This document shows, in pieces, positions 10,001-19,175 of a stretch of DNA of 64,000 nucleotides. Made by a program: the position numbers and the translations under genes. This DNA is from an uncultured Psychroserpens sp. GTDB lineage: Bacteria > Bacteroidota > Bacteroidia > Flavobacteriales > Flavobacteriaceae. Below the pieces are notes generated by a model that did no database searches, was not told the DNA's origin, and worked only from the letters and a program-made list of their open reading frames with translations. Every line of letters begins with the position of its first letter. The first letter of the stretch is position 1. The stretch covers positions 186,001 through 250,000 of the forward strand of contig NZ_CANLNS010000001.1 in assembly GCF_947492715.1 (NCBI RefSeq), read 5' to 3'.

Positions 10001-10115
10001 GCAAGCCATCATCCGCAGATGTAATTTTTCCTGTGATAGTCCTCTCTTGTGCAAAACTTGATGTAACACTTAAAAACAAGAGCACTAACACTAGACCATA
10101 ATTTTTTACTTTCAT
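7002..10115 (-). CDS. SusC/RagA-family TonB-linked outer-membrane transporter
   Basis: 1037 residues. Signal peptide about 1-22, then a carboxypeptidase-regulatory-like domain (about 24-100: TITGKITSADDGLPLPGATV ... SYVGYQT), then the TonB-dependent receptor plug (about 115-225: LQNLQGQVAGLNI, IILRGAGSING, PLFIVDGIPVDE, YGNRAANGAIVITTKKG). The rest is the 22-strand β-barrel ending in an aromatic-type terminus (YTFGATINF). It imports oligomers across the outer membrane with its SusD partner. First gene of a four-gene operon. No glycoside hydrolase or peptidase is adjacent, so the substrate class is open. Confidence 0.96.
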   Translation of the reverse strand: MKVKNYGLVLVLLFLSVTSSFAQERTITGKITSADDGLPLPGATVIVKGTTRGQQTDFDGQYSIKASTGEILVFSYVGYQTVERTIGESSTIDLIMSADNTLDEVVVVAYGNVSSLKKNTAAVSTVKAEILEDRANASALQNLQGQVAGLNIATGSGQPGNDSTIILRGAGSINGNIEPLFIVDGIPVDEDNFRSINPNDIETYSVLKDAGAANIYGNRAANGAIVITTKKGRYNESLRFRYTSAYGNSELQDQPFELTNSRQILEFQRANGAGIGVGLTDAEIAAIASQANTSWTDVFFRTGKTQSHDLTITSGGENSNNFTSLQYFNQDGIFVGSDFQRFSLRNNFNGKTENDKFNYGFNLSLAFSETNELDNAGSGATFFNPFSAALQGLPYLSVFNADGSQTIDGGITPGDAGAILSNGATNFPYVLLNSIALNTDREEEIKILASLNSSWNFAKNLYARVQLGADLSTEKRLEILHPNSILGPFQANVIGNQAQFGGIHEETYTRDFRLNLSPSISYSNVFDEKHDVTATAYFEYSRGFLDGLDFDQTGIDPRLVGTGSSFIPGTTTEPNPANGVLVNPYIPVVNSFTSEVGNLSIFGTLDYEYDGKYAVSAGIRRDNSFRFIGDNAWGTFWSVSGRWNISEEAFMESSGFDLLKLRASHGLSGNDRITGGYYGGLNLTRSLYTAGTGYNGSVSTVVTQLENTNLKWEETTQTNIGLDFAVLDNRLSGSLDVYNKTTDDLFQNNQISLINATASIQANIGSLVNEGVELALNYRVVNNDNWRVTVNANGSYNENTIEQLPPSTNGLVNTGGSTALGEGQALGSYYLVRYAGVNPSNGNPLFLKADGVTLTETLDAANDRVFLDKSFYPTWQGGFGTDIRHKGFEFTTQWSFVADVWLNNLDYADLQEVSVGSVNNGRNRSVTVFNAWEQPGDITDVPRVGSTFSSVNYINSTDRYLEDASFLRLRNITFAYNLPAKFLENTPISSLRLYLQGENLLTFTKFRGWDPESNFRPTNRGQFPTPKIYTFGATINF

Positions 10116-10667
10116 AAGCTTAAATTTTAATTATTACGATATTAGTTATAGTGCAATTGAGAAAGGCAGGCAGCGTTGTTATTTTTAAAGACTAATTCAA
10201 AATAATTACTCAGTATGAAATTAAAGTTAACATGGATATTTCATAAATATAGTAAGGCAACGACTGCCTAGCCTTGCAATTGCTGATGTAAAAAAAGAGA
10301 AGAATTACACGAACAGAGGCAATTCCGATAATAGTTTACCACTTCCCGACCCACTCTTACTATATAATTCAGCCATGTGAAGAATGTTAAAATTTAAGTT
10401 AAATTAACATATTGATTATCAATTTTTTACAGCAATTATATGATTTATTAATAGAACAAATTTTATATGAAAAACTATACAGATATTCTAAAACACTTGC
10501 AAAAAAAGGCTCTTACTACTACATAAGTATTCAATTAGACCTAATGTCAATTCAAACACTAATATGATGCTTACAGGTAGGTATATTCTTTCCGATTATA
10601 AAAGAACTAGACATAAAATGTGGCACATTTCTTCTTGATAAACTTAAACAGAAAAGAAACGAAGAAA
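10116..10667. other. Upstream region of susC with a spaced inverted repeat
   Basis: About 550 bp without a gene. It contains a long imperfect inverted repeat: 10153-10179 (gcaattg...aggcag.cgttg) is mirrored at 10254-10283 about 75 bp away. No other recognisable feature. Confidence 0.55.
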
Positions 10668-10692
10668 AAAAATAGGCTAATTGCCTATTTAC
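10668..10692 (-). terminator. Terminator of the AraC-type regulator gene
   Basis: Stem aaataggc (10670-10677) / gcctattt (10683-10690) with a 5-nt loop and flanking A/T tracts, located just after the regulator stop codon. Confidence 0.65.
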
Positions 10693-10727
10693 TATCTTAT
10701 ATATATAAGTATTATAAAAAAGTGAAG

Positions 10728-12275
10728 TTAAACTGCTCTTACTTGAGATGCCTGAACTCTATATTGAGTTGGTGTAATTCCAGTTCTTTTCTTAAAGGCA
10801 CTATTAAACGTAACCTTATTGTTAAAACCAACTTCATATAATATTTCTGAAACGGTCATTTTCTGTTCTTCGTTTAATAATAGTTCCTTTGCTTCTGCAA
10901 TTCTAAAGTCATTTAAAAAATCGAAGAAGTTTTCATTAAAGTGCTCATTAATAATCTGGGAAGTATTGTGCTTGGTCGTACCAAGAATCTCAGACAGCTG
11001 ATCCAGATTCAAATTATTTTTTTTATATACTTTCTCATCAACCATGAGTTCAATCAACTTTTGTTTTAGTTCTGCTGCCAAACTTGGAATTAATCCAGAC
11101 TTCTCATACTTAATGGCTGTAAAAGCTCCAACCACATTAAAGCCCCAAAATATTTGTGGCTGTACTAAACCAAACACGCCAATCAATATAATAGATGCAG
11201 AAATAATTAAACAAATCACATAGTCCCATCCATCGCGATAGAAAAAGTCAAAATTATTGAGTGTCGAATACAAAACAAATGAAAGCACAAATCCGGCATA
11301 AGCATACATCATATAATTTAACCACTTCACAACATTTGCACCTACATGATCTTTAGCTTTCTTCACCAATTTATAGATTAAGATCAAATAAATAAGCATT
11401 TGAGCATTTTTCACCCACTCATACCATAGAATATCCATGGCAACATTATAGATTTGATTAGCAGGGTCGAGTAAATGAAATGACGCATAAAATGCAAAAC
11501 CAATTAAAAACAGACCTAAATGCGCAAGTTTAAACTTTAGAGAATATTTGAATTTAAATAAATCTTTCACGTAAAATAATAACAATGGCCCCAGGGCAAA
11601 CATGATTGGAATCCAGAGTTTTCTGAAATAGATAAGTGGATATTCGTATAGAAAACGACTTTTGTAACCTACATAGAATAACAATATAAATGAAAAGGAC
11701 AACACGAAAAGTCCTAAGTTTCTATTGGCTTTAGTATTCCCCTTTTTTCTAAAGAACAAGATGAAAAACAACAAAATACCTTGAAGTGCAATAAAGAAAA
11801 AGAACCCAGTCCATCCATTTAACTTTGGTCTATATAAATCCAGCAATTTCATAAAAGGCACGCTATCACTCAATCCGCTAAACGCCTCGCTTCTAAACAT
11901 TTCTGGCTTAGCATTCCTTTGTAAGGCTTTTTCAACATAAGCCAATGCCGCTTCTTTATTATTAAGGTTTAATTCGGCCTTCGCCAAATGAAAGTAAAGA
12001 ACAGATTTTTTGTAATAGCCATTAACCTTAGATTTAATAAGACTATTTCTTGCCGATAAATAATCACCTACTTGATCTTCGCACAGGGCTTTTAAATACC
12101 AAAAATCTGCAGAATTTACATTTAGTGCAATAACGTTATCCGAAATTGGAAGAATATCTTTTGAAGTACCATTCTCATGATTGCTTTCTAATATAGATAA
12201 TATATCTCCTTCCTGTGCCTGTAAATTGACACAGAATAAAGAAACACAAATCAGAAAGCCTTTAAGGAACTTCAT
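10728..12275 (-). CDS. Membrane-bound TPR / multi-TM / AraC-family regulator
   Basis: 515 residues. Signal peptide (1-20, VNLQAQ); a TPR-like periplasmic region (about 25-140: SADFWYLKALCEDQVGDYLSARN, VLYFHLAKAELNLNNKEAALAYVEKAL); seven or so hydrophobic helices (about 155-375); and a C-terminal AraC double HTH (about 405-510) with VSEILYEVGFNNKVTFNSAFKKRTGITPTQYR in pieces typical of the family. It is transcribed toward susC, about 610 bp away. Bacteroidota commonly place a membrane regulator next to a SusCD locus, so it may sense the imported substrate; that link is inference from position. Confidence 0.88.
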   Translation of the reverse strand: MKFLKGFLICVSLFCVNLQAQEGDILSILESNHENGTSKDILPISDNVIALNVNSADFWYLKALCEDQVGDYLSARNSLIKSKVNGYYKKSVLYFHLAKAELNLNNKEAALAYVEKALQRNAKPEMFRSEAFSGLSDSVPFMKLLDLYRPKLNGWTGFFFFIALQGILLFFILFFRKKGNTKANRNLGLFVLSFSFILLFYVGYKSRFLYEYPLIYFRKLWIPIMFALGPLLLFYVKDLFKFKYSLKFKLAHLGLFLIGFAFYASFHLLDPANQIYNVAMDILWYEWVKNAQMLIYLILIYKLVKKAKDHVGANVVKWLNYMMYAYAGFVLSFVLYSTLNNFDFFYRDGWDYVICLIISASIILIGVFGLVQPQIFWGFNVVGAFTAIKYEKSGLIPSLAAELKQKLIELMVDEKVYKKNNLNLDQLSEILGTTKHNTSQIINEHFNENFFDFLNDFRIAEAKELLLNEEQKMTVSEILYEVGFNNKVTFNSAFKKRTGITPTQYRVQASQVRAV

Positions 12276-12520
12276 AGGTTTTTTATTTTCAATTTACTAA
12301 AGTTCTCACAAAAAGTGTTAACAATTTCGAAAAAGAAGTAAATCCCGATGTAAATTTACCTTGTTTAACACATTTTAACACTAATCTTCACAATAAATTC
12401 AACTCTTTTTGGATTTAATTTTCTTAATATTTTGTTAATATAATACTCAATACTCTAGATCGAGCAACCCTAGAAATACTCTAAGATAGCATTTGACAAG
12501 TATTTTCTTATTTTCGCATT

Positions 12521-14080
12521 ATGATCAAAGAAATCCAACTCCGTATTACACTTCAAGAAGAGCGAAAACCAGATATTTTGATCACCAAAGCCTCTGAATA
12601 TTTTAATGTTGATAAAACGGCAATTTCTGGGGTAAAAATACTTCGGAAATCGATAGATGCCCGTAAAAAAAGCATCATATTAAACTATAAAGTAGCGGTT
12701 TATATTAATGAACAACCAACCGACGAAATAGCATATAAATTCAATTATAAAGATGTAACTACAGCAAAGCCAATTCATATCATCGGATTTGGTCCTGCCG
12801 GAATGTATGCAGCCTTACGTTGCCTAGAATTAGGTTATAAACCAATCGTTCTAGAGCGTGGAAAAAATGTTCAAGACAGACGTCGTGACCTTAAAGCCAT
12901 TAACCAAGATCATATTGTTAATGAAGACTCCAACTATTGCTTTGGAGAAGGAGGCGCTGGCACTTATAGTGACGGTAAGCTATATACACGAAGTTTAAAA
13001 CGTGGAGACGTTAGAAAAATTTTCGAAAATCTTGTGTATCATGGAGCTACTAATCAGATCTTAGTTGATGCCCACCCTCACATTGGCACCAATAAACTAC
13101 CCAAAGTAGTTAAAAACATACGTGAGACCATCTTAAAATTTGGTGGTGAGGTACATTTCGAGACTAAAGTCGTCGATTTCAATATAAGAGATAAGCGCAT
13201 CGCATCGCTTTTATTAAAAAACGGAGAAGAACTTGATGTCAATCAGGTTATCTTAGCAACAGGTCATTCTGCCCGCGATATTTATTATTTATTGGATAAG
13301 AAAAAGGTTCAGTTAAAAGCTAAGTCATTTGCTATGGGCGTTCGCGTAGAACATCCTCAAGACATTATTGATGGAATCCAGTATCACTGTCGTGGTGAAA
13401 AAAGAGATGAATTATTACCTGCCGCTGCCTATAGTTTGGTGCACCAGGTCAATCATAGAGGTGTATACTCATTTTGTATGTGTCCAGGTGGATTCATTGT
13501 TCCTGCTGCCACGGCAAATGGAGAAATTGTTGTTAATGGTATGTCTCCATCCAAACGAAATAACGAATTTGCTAATTCTGGAATTGTTGTAGAAATTAAT
13601 GCGGACAGAGACTTGTACAAATATGAAAACCATGGAGCTCTAAAAGGATTAGAATATCAAAAAGATCTAGAACGTTTGGCTTTTACCGCAGGAGGACGAT
13701 CGCAAACAGCACCTGCGCAACGTTTAACAGATTTTGTTGAGGGCAACTTGTCTTCTAATTTAAACCCTACGTCTTATCAACCTGGGCTTAAATCTGCTCC
13801 ATTACATTCCCTTTTTCCAAAAATTATTGGAGGCTCTTTACGAAAAGGTTTTAAAGCTTTTGGAGAAAAAATGAAAGGCTATTATACATCAGAAGCCAAC
13901 ATTATTGGCGTAGAATCAAGAACATCATCTCCAGTAAATATCCCACGAAACGACCAACTATGTCATCCTGAGATATCAAACCTATTTCCTTGTGGAGAAG
14001 GTGGTGGATATGCAGGTGGAATTGTCTCAGCTGCGATGGATGGTGAGCGCTGTGCAGAGGCTGCAACTGGTCATTTATAA
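12521..14080 (+). CDS. FAD-dependent dehydrogenase of the COG2509 type
   Basis: 519 residues. An N-terminal substrate-like domain (1-80) precedes a Rossmann FAD-binding motif GFGPAG at 89-94, followed by VLERGKNVQDRRRD. The family-specific YCFGEGGAGTYSDGKL segment lies near residue 145, and a second FAD-contact sequence near the end reads CGEGGGYAGGIVSAAMDG. This is a widespread uncharacterised flavoprotein family; the precise reaction is unknown. It lies directly upstream of fabD (76 bp) and lspA on the same strand, with no terminator seen between, so it may share their transcript. Confidence 0.9.
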   Translation: MIKEIQLRITLQEERKPDILITKASEYFNVDKTAISGVKILRKSIDARKKSIILNYKVAVYINEQPTDEIAYKFNYKDVTTAKPIHIIGFGPAGMYAALRCLELGYKPIVLERGKNVQDRRRDLKAINQDHIVNEDSNYCFGEGGAGTYSDGKLYTRSLKRGDVRKIFENLVYHGATNQILVDAHPHIGTNKLPKVVKNIRETILKFGGEVHFETKVVDFNIRDKRIASLLLKNGEELDVNQVILATGHSARDIYYLLDKKKVQLKAKSFAMGVRVEHPQDIIDGIQYHCRGEKRDELLPAAAYSLVHQVNHRGVYSFCMCPGGFIVPAATANGEIVVNGMSPSKRNNEFANSGIVVEINADRDLYKYENHGALKGLEYQKDLERLAFTAGGRSQTAPAQRLTDFVEGNLSSNLNPTSYQPGLKSAPLHSLFPKIIGGSLRKGFKAFGEKMKGYYTSEANIIGVESRTSSPVNIPRNDQLCHPEISNLFPCGEGGGYAGGIVSAAMDGERCAEAATGHL

Positions 14081-14156
14081 ATTTAATTTGTCTTTATCTC
14101 ATTCTTATTGGTTTAAAGATATTATTCCTATTTTTGTCGCATAAAATTTGATAACA

Positions 14157-15050
14157 ATGAAAGCATACGTTTTTCCTGGTCAAGGAGCTCAATTTTCTGG
14201 AATGGGCCTAGACTTATATGAAAACTCACCATTAGCTCAAGCGCTATTTGAAAAAGCAAACGATATTCTCGGTTTTTCTATTACAGATATTATGTTCGAG
14301 GGCTCTGCCGAAGATTTAAAAGAAACTAAAGTTACACAACCGGCTATCTTTTTACATTCTGTAATTCTAGCTAAAACTTTAGGTGATAATTTTAAACCCG
14401 ATATGGTTGCTGGACATTCTCTTGGAGAGTTCTCTGCTTTGGTTGCTAATGGCGCTTTAAACTTTGAAGATGGATTAAAACTAGTTTCCCAACGAGCACA
14501 AGCCATGCAAAAAGCATGCGAATTGCAACCAAGCACTATGGCAGCAGTTTTGGGATTAGATGATGATATCGTAGAAAAAGTTTGTGCTACGACAAATGGT
14601 ATTGTGGTTGCTGCAAATTATAATTGCCCAGGCCAGTTGGTTATTTCGGGAGAAATTGATGCTATTAACGCGGCTTGTGAAACACTAAAAGAAGAAGGCG
14701 CAAGACGCGCTCTTGTACTTCCTGTAGGTGGTGCATTTCACTCTCCTTTAATGGAACCTGCACGTGAAGAACTAGCAGCGGCTATAGAGAACACACAATT
14801 TAACACACCAAACTGTCCAATTTATCAAAATGTAACAGCTTCGGCGGTGACTGACGAAAATGAGATTAAAGCCAATTTAATCTCTCAATTAACAGCTCCA
14901 GTACGTTGGACGCAATCGGTTCAGCAAATGATTTCAGATGGCGCAACTCTTTTTACAGAAGTTGGCCCTGGAAAAGTGCTTCAGGGGCTTGTTAAAAAGA
15001 TTAATAGAGAGACAGAAACAGCTTCAGCAGCTTTAGAATCTAACGCTTAA
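14157..15050 (+). CDS. fabD: Malonyl-CoA:ACP transacylase FabD
   Basis: 297 residues starting MKAYVFPGQGAQ; a TTG 9 nt upstream is not preferred. Transfers malonyl from CoA to acyl carrier protein to start fatty acid elongation. The GQGAQ motif is at 8-12, the catalytic Ser88 in GHSLG (86-90) followed by EFSAL, and the partner His in the GAFHSPLM segment near residue 195. Length is typical. It is followed 5 bp later by lspA. Secure. Confidence 0.96.
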   Translation: MKAYVFPGQGAQFSGMGLDLYENSPLAQALFEKANDILGFSITDIMFEGSAEDLKETKVTQPAIFLHSVILAKTLGDNFKPDMVAGHSLGEFSALVANGALNFEDGLKLVSQRAQAMQKACELQPSTMAAVLGLDDDIVEKVCATTNGIVVAANYNCPGQLVISGEIDAINAACETLKEEGARRALVLPVGGAFHSPLMEPAREELAAAIENTQFNTPNCPIYQNVTASAVTDENEIKANLISQLTAPVRWTQSVQQMISDGATLFTEVGPGKVLQGLVKKINRETETASAALESNA

Positions 15051-15055
15051 TTTAT

Positions 15056-15574
15056 ATGAAGTTATCTAGAACTGCCGGAATACTCTTACTTACAGCATTT
15101 AATGTTGCAATAGATCAGATTTCAAAAATTATTGTTCGGGCTAATATTGTGCCCCGAACCAAAACAGATCCTGGCGAAAGAATTAACGTTATTGGTGATA
15201 CCTTCATTATGATGAATGTAGAAAATCCTGGCGCATTTTTAGGTATGGGAAGTGATATGAACCCAACACTTAAACTTTTATTATTAAAGTTGCTGCCAAT
15301 TGCCGTTTTGGTATATCTGATATACTATATTATAAAAACTAAAACTTTAGACAGACTCAGTTTAATTGCTTTAAGCTGCATTGCTGGAGGTGGAATAGCA
15401 AATGTATTTGATCGTGTTGTTTTTGGTTCTGTTACAGACTTCTTTCATTTAGATTTTGGTGGTGTTTTTAGAACTGGAATTTTTAATGTAGCAGACATGT
15501 CGGTTACATTCGGAATGCTCATACTCGCTTATGTTGCATTCTTTTCAAAAAAGAAAAAAACACAAACTGCATAA
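15056..15574 (+). CDS. lspA: Lipoprotein signal peptidase LspA
   Basis: 172 residues, inner-membrane aspartyl protease that removes the signal peptide from diacylglyceryl-prolipoproteins. Seen: DQISK at 20-24, the ENPGAFLGMG segment at 56-65, and the catalytic aspartates Asp119 in ANVFDR and Asp147 in FNVADMS. Four hydrophobic helices fit the family. The basic KKKKTQTA tail is short. It would process the many lipoproteins encoded in this window. It ends at a strong bidirectional terminator. Confidence 0.96.
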   Translation: MKLSRTAGILLLTAFNVAIDQISKIIVRANIVPRTKTDPGERINVIGDTFIMMNVENPGAFLGMGSDMNPTLKLLLLKLLPIAVLVYLIYYIIKTKTLDRLSLIALSCIAGGGIANVFDRVVFGSVTDFFHLDFGGVFRTGIFNVADMSVTFGMLILAYVAFFSKKKKTQTA

Positions 15575-15607
15575 AAAAAGGTCTCGTTTAAACGAGACCT
15601 TTTTTTA
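15574..15607. terminator. Bidirectional terminator between lspA and the amidohydrolase
   Basis: A perfect palindrome, aaaaaaggtctcgttt / aaacgagacctttttt, sits between convergent genes and has A- and T-runs on both sides. Confidence 0.9.
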
Positions 15608-15622
15608 TAATATGTTTTTAGA

Positions 15623-16900
15623 TTAGTCTTTATAAATTTTGCCATCTTTCATTACAAAAACAACATCCTCCATCGTAGATATATTTTTAGTAGGATCGTC
15701 ATTAACGGCAATTATATCGGCTATATAACCTTCTTTTAACTGTCCTAATTCACTTCCCATTCCCAATAGCATTGCATTGGTAATCGTAGCACTTTTAATA
15801 GTTTCCATTGCAGGCATTCCAGCTTCAACCATGTACCCGAATTCCTTTCCACTATTACCATGTTTAAACACTCCTGCATCGGTTCCAAAAGCAATGTTCA
15901 CACCTTTTTTATAGGCTCTTCCAAAAGTACCTTGAATTTGAGGACCTACTGCTAATGCTTTAGGCACAACAATATCTGGGTAAAATCCCTTTATTTTCGC
16001 TTTCTCCTCTACTTCCTTTCCTGCGGTAATTGTAGGAACTAAATACGCATCATGCTTTTTCATTAACTCCATAGTTTCGTCACTCATATAAGTACCATGC
16101 TCTATGGTTTTAACACCTCCTAGAATGGCACGTTGCATCCCTTCATCTCCGTGGGCGTGTGCCGCTACGTGCATACCATAATCTCTTGCTGCATCACAAA
16201 TTGCTGTCACCTCTTCAACCGTAAATTGCGGATTATCACCACTCTTTGCCACACTCAACACTCCTCCTGTTGCTGTAATTTTTATTAAATCTGCTCCGTT
16301 TTTATAGCGTTGTCTTACGGCTTTTTTGGCATCATCCACACTATTTACAACACCATCTTCTGGCCCTGGATCATCAAGGAGTCCTTTTTTAGCTCCATTT
16401 GTAAAATCGCCATGCCCACCAGTAGAACTAATAATTTTTCCTGCGGTAAATATTCTAGGTCCTTCAATTTTTCCACCGTTTATGGCATTTCTTACCGAAA
16501 TATTAACTCCGGTTCCCCCAAGATCTCTAACGGTTGTAAATCCTGATAAAAGGATCTCTTTGGAATACACTACCGAATTAAAAGCAATATCAGATTCGTT
16601 TAAGATAAAGCGCTCCAAACGCGTTCTTGGCCCAAATTCTTGTTCAATATGTACATGCATATCAATAAGTCCTGGCATGACCGTTTTATTCTTTAGATTA
16701 ATCACTATATCTTCTCCTGATTTCGTTGAACTATATCCATTTTCAATAGCTATAATTTTAGTTCCAGAAACGATAATCGTTTTTTCTGTTTCAATGGTTC
16801 CTGTTTCCGTATCAATAAGTTTTCCGCAATGTAAATAGGTGTTTTGTCCTAGTACTGTGAATGTCAGTAAAAGAATGCTAAGTTGTATTACTTTTTTCAT
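15623..16900 (-). CDS. Exported metal-dependent amidohydrolase (imidazolonepropionase / Xaa-Pro dipeptidase-like)
   Basis: 425 residues. A signal peptide (about 1-18, FTVLGQ) suggests a periplasmic location. Amidohydrolase-superfamily motifs appear in order: PGLIDMHVHI (metal-binding HxH), TTVRDLGGTG, KITATGGV (position of the bridging lysine), AAHAHGDEG, TIEHGTYM, and GTDAG (catalytic Asp). The C-terminal GYIADIIAVNDDPTKNI stretch closes the β-sandwich. The superfamily hydrolyses amide bonds in cyclic amides, dipeptides or antibiotics; the specific substrate is not predictable. Gene is convergent with lspA and follows galE by 10 bp, so co-transcription with galE is possible. Confidence 0.9.
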   Translation of the reverse strand: MKKVIQLSILLLTFTVLGQNTYLHCGKLIDTETGTIETEKTIIVSGTKIIAIENGYSSTKSGEDIVINLKNKTVMPGLIDMHVHIEQEFGPRTRLERFILNESDIAFNSVVYSKEILLSGFTTVRDLGGTGVNISVRNAINGGKIEGPRIFTAGKIISSTGGHGDFTNGAKKGLLDDPGPEDGVVNSVDDAKKAVRQRYKNGADLIKITATGGVLSVAKSGDNPQFTVEEVTAICDAARDYGMHVAAHAHGDEGMQRAILGGVKTIEHGTYMSDETMELMKKHDAYLVPTITAGKEVEEKAKIKGFYPDIVVPKALAVGPQIQGTFGRAYKKGVNIAFGTDAGVFKHGNSGKEFGYMVEAGMPAMETIKSATITNAMLLGMGSELGQLKEGYIADIIAVNDDPTKNISTMEDVVFVMKDGKIYKD

Positions 16901-16909
16901 TATAAATGG

Positions 16910-17938
16910 TTATAAATTCCTAATATGTTTTTCCCAATTCCATGCAGATAGCATAGCATCATCAAGTGTTAACTGTGATTTCCAACCTAAAATTGAATTC
17001 GCTTTTTTAGTATCTGCATAGGCGCTAACAATATCACCTTCTCTTCGAGCGGTCATTTTATAATTTAAAGATTTCCCTGAAACTCTTTCGAAAGACTTAA
17101 TAACTTCTAACACCGAACTTCCTACCCCTGTTCCAATATTAAAGGTTTCAAAATTTGAATCTTGTCGACCATTCATTAGACGTTGCAAAGCAAACACATG
17201 AGCTTTTGCTAAATCAACAACATGAATATAATCTCTTATGCATGTTCCATCTGGTGTTGGGTAATCATCACCAAAAACGGATAAATACGATCTTAATCCA
17301 GCCGCCGTTTGTGTAATATAGGGAACTAAGTTCTGAGGCACACCAATGGGTAACTCTCCTATTTTTGATGAAGCATGAGCTCCAATTGGATTAAAATATC
17401 GCAAGGCGATAGCATTTAAGTCTAAATTTACCTTGCATGTATCTCTTATAATTTCTTCACCAATTTGTTTTGTATTTCCGTAAGGGGATTCTGCAGGTTT
17501 TATAGGAGCATTTTCTGTGATAGGCATTTCATCGGCCTGACCATAAACTGTGCATGATGAGCTAAATATAAAACTAGACGTTTCTAAACCTAAAATCTCA
17601 TTTAACAAATAAATAAGCGTATTGAGGTTATTTTCATAATATAAAAGTGGTTTATTCACACTTTCTCCAACGGCTTTATTCGCAGCAAAATGAATAACAC
17701 CGGCTATATCATTATGTTTTCTAAAAAAAAGTTCTACTGAAGATTTATCTTTTAAATCTAATTTTTCAAAAATCGGTTTTTGGTTCGTTATAGAAACAAT
17801 TCCATTTAAAACATCAATAGATGAATTAGATAAATCATCTATAATAACCACCTCAAAACCTTCGTTTTGTAGTTCGACAACAGTATGCGAACCTATAAAT
17901 CCAAGTCCACCAGTAACTAGAACTTTTTTCATGTTCAT
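16910..17938 (-). CDS. galE: UDP-glucose 4-epimerase GalE
   Basis: 342 residues, extended SDR fold. NAD-binding GGLGFIGSH at 10-18, VIHFAANKAVGES, the SSSCTVYG active-site segment around 126-133, and the catalytic Tyr153/Lys157 pair in SPYGNTK. Interconverts UDP-glucose and UDP-galactose for surface polysaccharide synthesis. Either Met of MNMKK may be the start (17938 or 17932). It starts 1 bp after the stop of the aminotransferase gene, indicating an operon for nucleotide-sugar supply. Confidence 0.94.
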   Translation of the reverse strand: MNMKKVLVTGGLGFIGSHTVVELQNEGFEVVIIDDLSNSSIDVLNGIVSITNQKPIFEKLDLKDKSSVELFFRKHNDIAGVIHFAANKAVGESVNKPLLYYENNLNTLIYLLNEILGLETSSFIFSSSCTVYGQADEMPITENAPIKPAESPYGNTKQIGEEIIRDTCKVNLDLNAIALRYFNPIGAHASSKIGELPIGVPQNLVPYITQTAAGLRSYLSVFGDDYPTPDGTCIRDYIHVVDLAKAHVFALQRLMNGRQDSNFETFNIGTGVGSSVLEVIKSFERVSGKSLNYKMTARREGDIVSAYADTKKANSILGWKSQLTLDDAMLSAWNWEKHIRNL

Positions 17939-17939
17939 G

Positions 17940-19094
17940 TTATGAATTAACGAAATTTATAACTGTTGACGTAATAAATTCAATTTGTTCGTCATCTAAT
18001 TCGGTATGCATAGGTAGTGAAATCACTTCTTTGACTAACTGATTAGTAACTTCAAAATCTGCTTCATTATATCTTGAATCTTGATATGCTTTTTGGCGAT
18101 GCAATGGAATTGGGTAGTATACACCACATGGGATTCCATTGTCATTTAAATGCTTAACCAATGCATCTCTATCGCTGTTCAAAATACGTAATGTGTATTG
18201 ATGAAATACATGACAATCATCTGATTCATATATATTTGAACACTTATTCTTTCCAGAAGGAACAATAATATTCGCTTGTCCCTCAAAAGCCTTGCTATAG
18301 GCTCTTGCTGCATTTTGTCTGGCCTTATTATAAGTATCTAAATGCTGCAATTTAATATCTAAAATCGCCGCTTGAATCGAATCTAATCTCGAATTTACAC
18401 CAACAACGTCATGATGATAACGCACATACATTCCATGATTTACAATACCTCTAATAGTGTGGGCCAAATCATCATCGTTTGTAAAAATGGCACCACCATC
18501 TCCATAGCAACCTAAATTTTTGGATGGAAAAAATGATGTAGACGCTACATGACCAATGGTTCCTGCTTTTACCTTACGTCCATCTTCATAGGTATATGAA
18601 GCACCAATAGCCTGAGCATTATCTTCAATAACATATAAGTCATTTGCATTAGCAATTTCCATGATGGCCTCCATATTGGCGCACATACCAAAGAGATGTA
18701 CTGGGACAATAGCTTTTGTTTTTGGCGTTATGGCTTTTTTAATTGCCTCGATATCTATATTAAATGTTACAGGATCCACATCTACCAACACAGGAGTAAG
18801 TTGCAACAAGGCAATAACTTCTACGGTCGCGGCAAATGTAAAATCGGCCGTGATTACCTCATCACCTGGTTTCAAGCCCAATCCCATCATTGCTATTTGC
18901 AGCGCATCTGTACCATTAGCACAAGGAATTACATGCTTTACATCTAAATAATTTTCTAAATTTTTCTGAAAACCATGAACCTTAGGTCCATTAATATAAG
19001 CTGTAGACTCTAAAACATCTAAAACAGAACTATCTACTGCTTCTTTTATTTTACTATATTGACCTTTGAGGTCAACCATTTGAATTTTTTTCAT
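17940..19094 (-). CDS. DegT/DnrJ/EryC1/StrS-family sugar aminotransferase
   Basis: 384 residues from MKKIQMVDLKGQY; a longer frame to 19124 is less likely. PLP-dependent fold type I enzyme making an amino-sugar for cell-surface glycans. Motifs: PCANGTDALQIAM (PLP phosphate site), DVDPVTFNID, VPVHLFGMCANM, IEDNAQAIGA (Asp pairing the PLP nitrogen) and the Schiff-base lysine in FFPSKNLGCYGDGG. It abuts galE. The specific nucleotide-amino-sugar is unknown. Confidence 0.92.
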   Translation of the reverse strand: MKKIQMVDLKGQYSKIKEAVDSSVLDVLESTAYINGPKVHGFQKNLENYLDVKHVIPCANGTDALQIAMMGLGLKPGDEVITADFTFAATVEVIALLQLTPVLVDVDPVTFNIDIEAIKKAITPKTKAIVPVHLFGMCANMEAIMEIANANDLYVIEDNAQAIGASYTYEDGRKVKAGTIGHVASTSFFPSKNLGCYGDGGAIFTNDDDLAHTIRGIVNHGMYVRYHHDVVGVNSRLDSIQAAILDIKLQHLDTYNKARQNAARAYSKAFEGQANIIVPSGKNKCSNIYESDDCHVFHQYTLRILNSDRDALVKHLNDNGIPCGVYYPIPLHRQKAYQDSRYNEADFEVTNQLVKEVISLPMHTELDDEQIEFITSTVINFVNS

Positions 19095-19175
19095 ACCCGA
19101 CGAATTTACAAAATTCATTAGCATTAAGCAATGAATTTATTTGAAAGAACAGTATTTTAGCACGAACAAATTGTT

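Noticed and set aside
16326-16838. 170-codon plus-strand frame opposite the amidohydrolase
   Set aside because: The minus strand has complete amidohydrolase motifs; this frame is its shadow.
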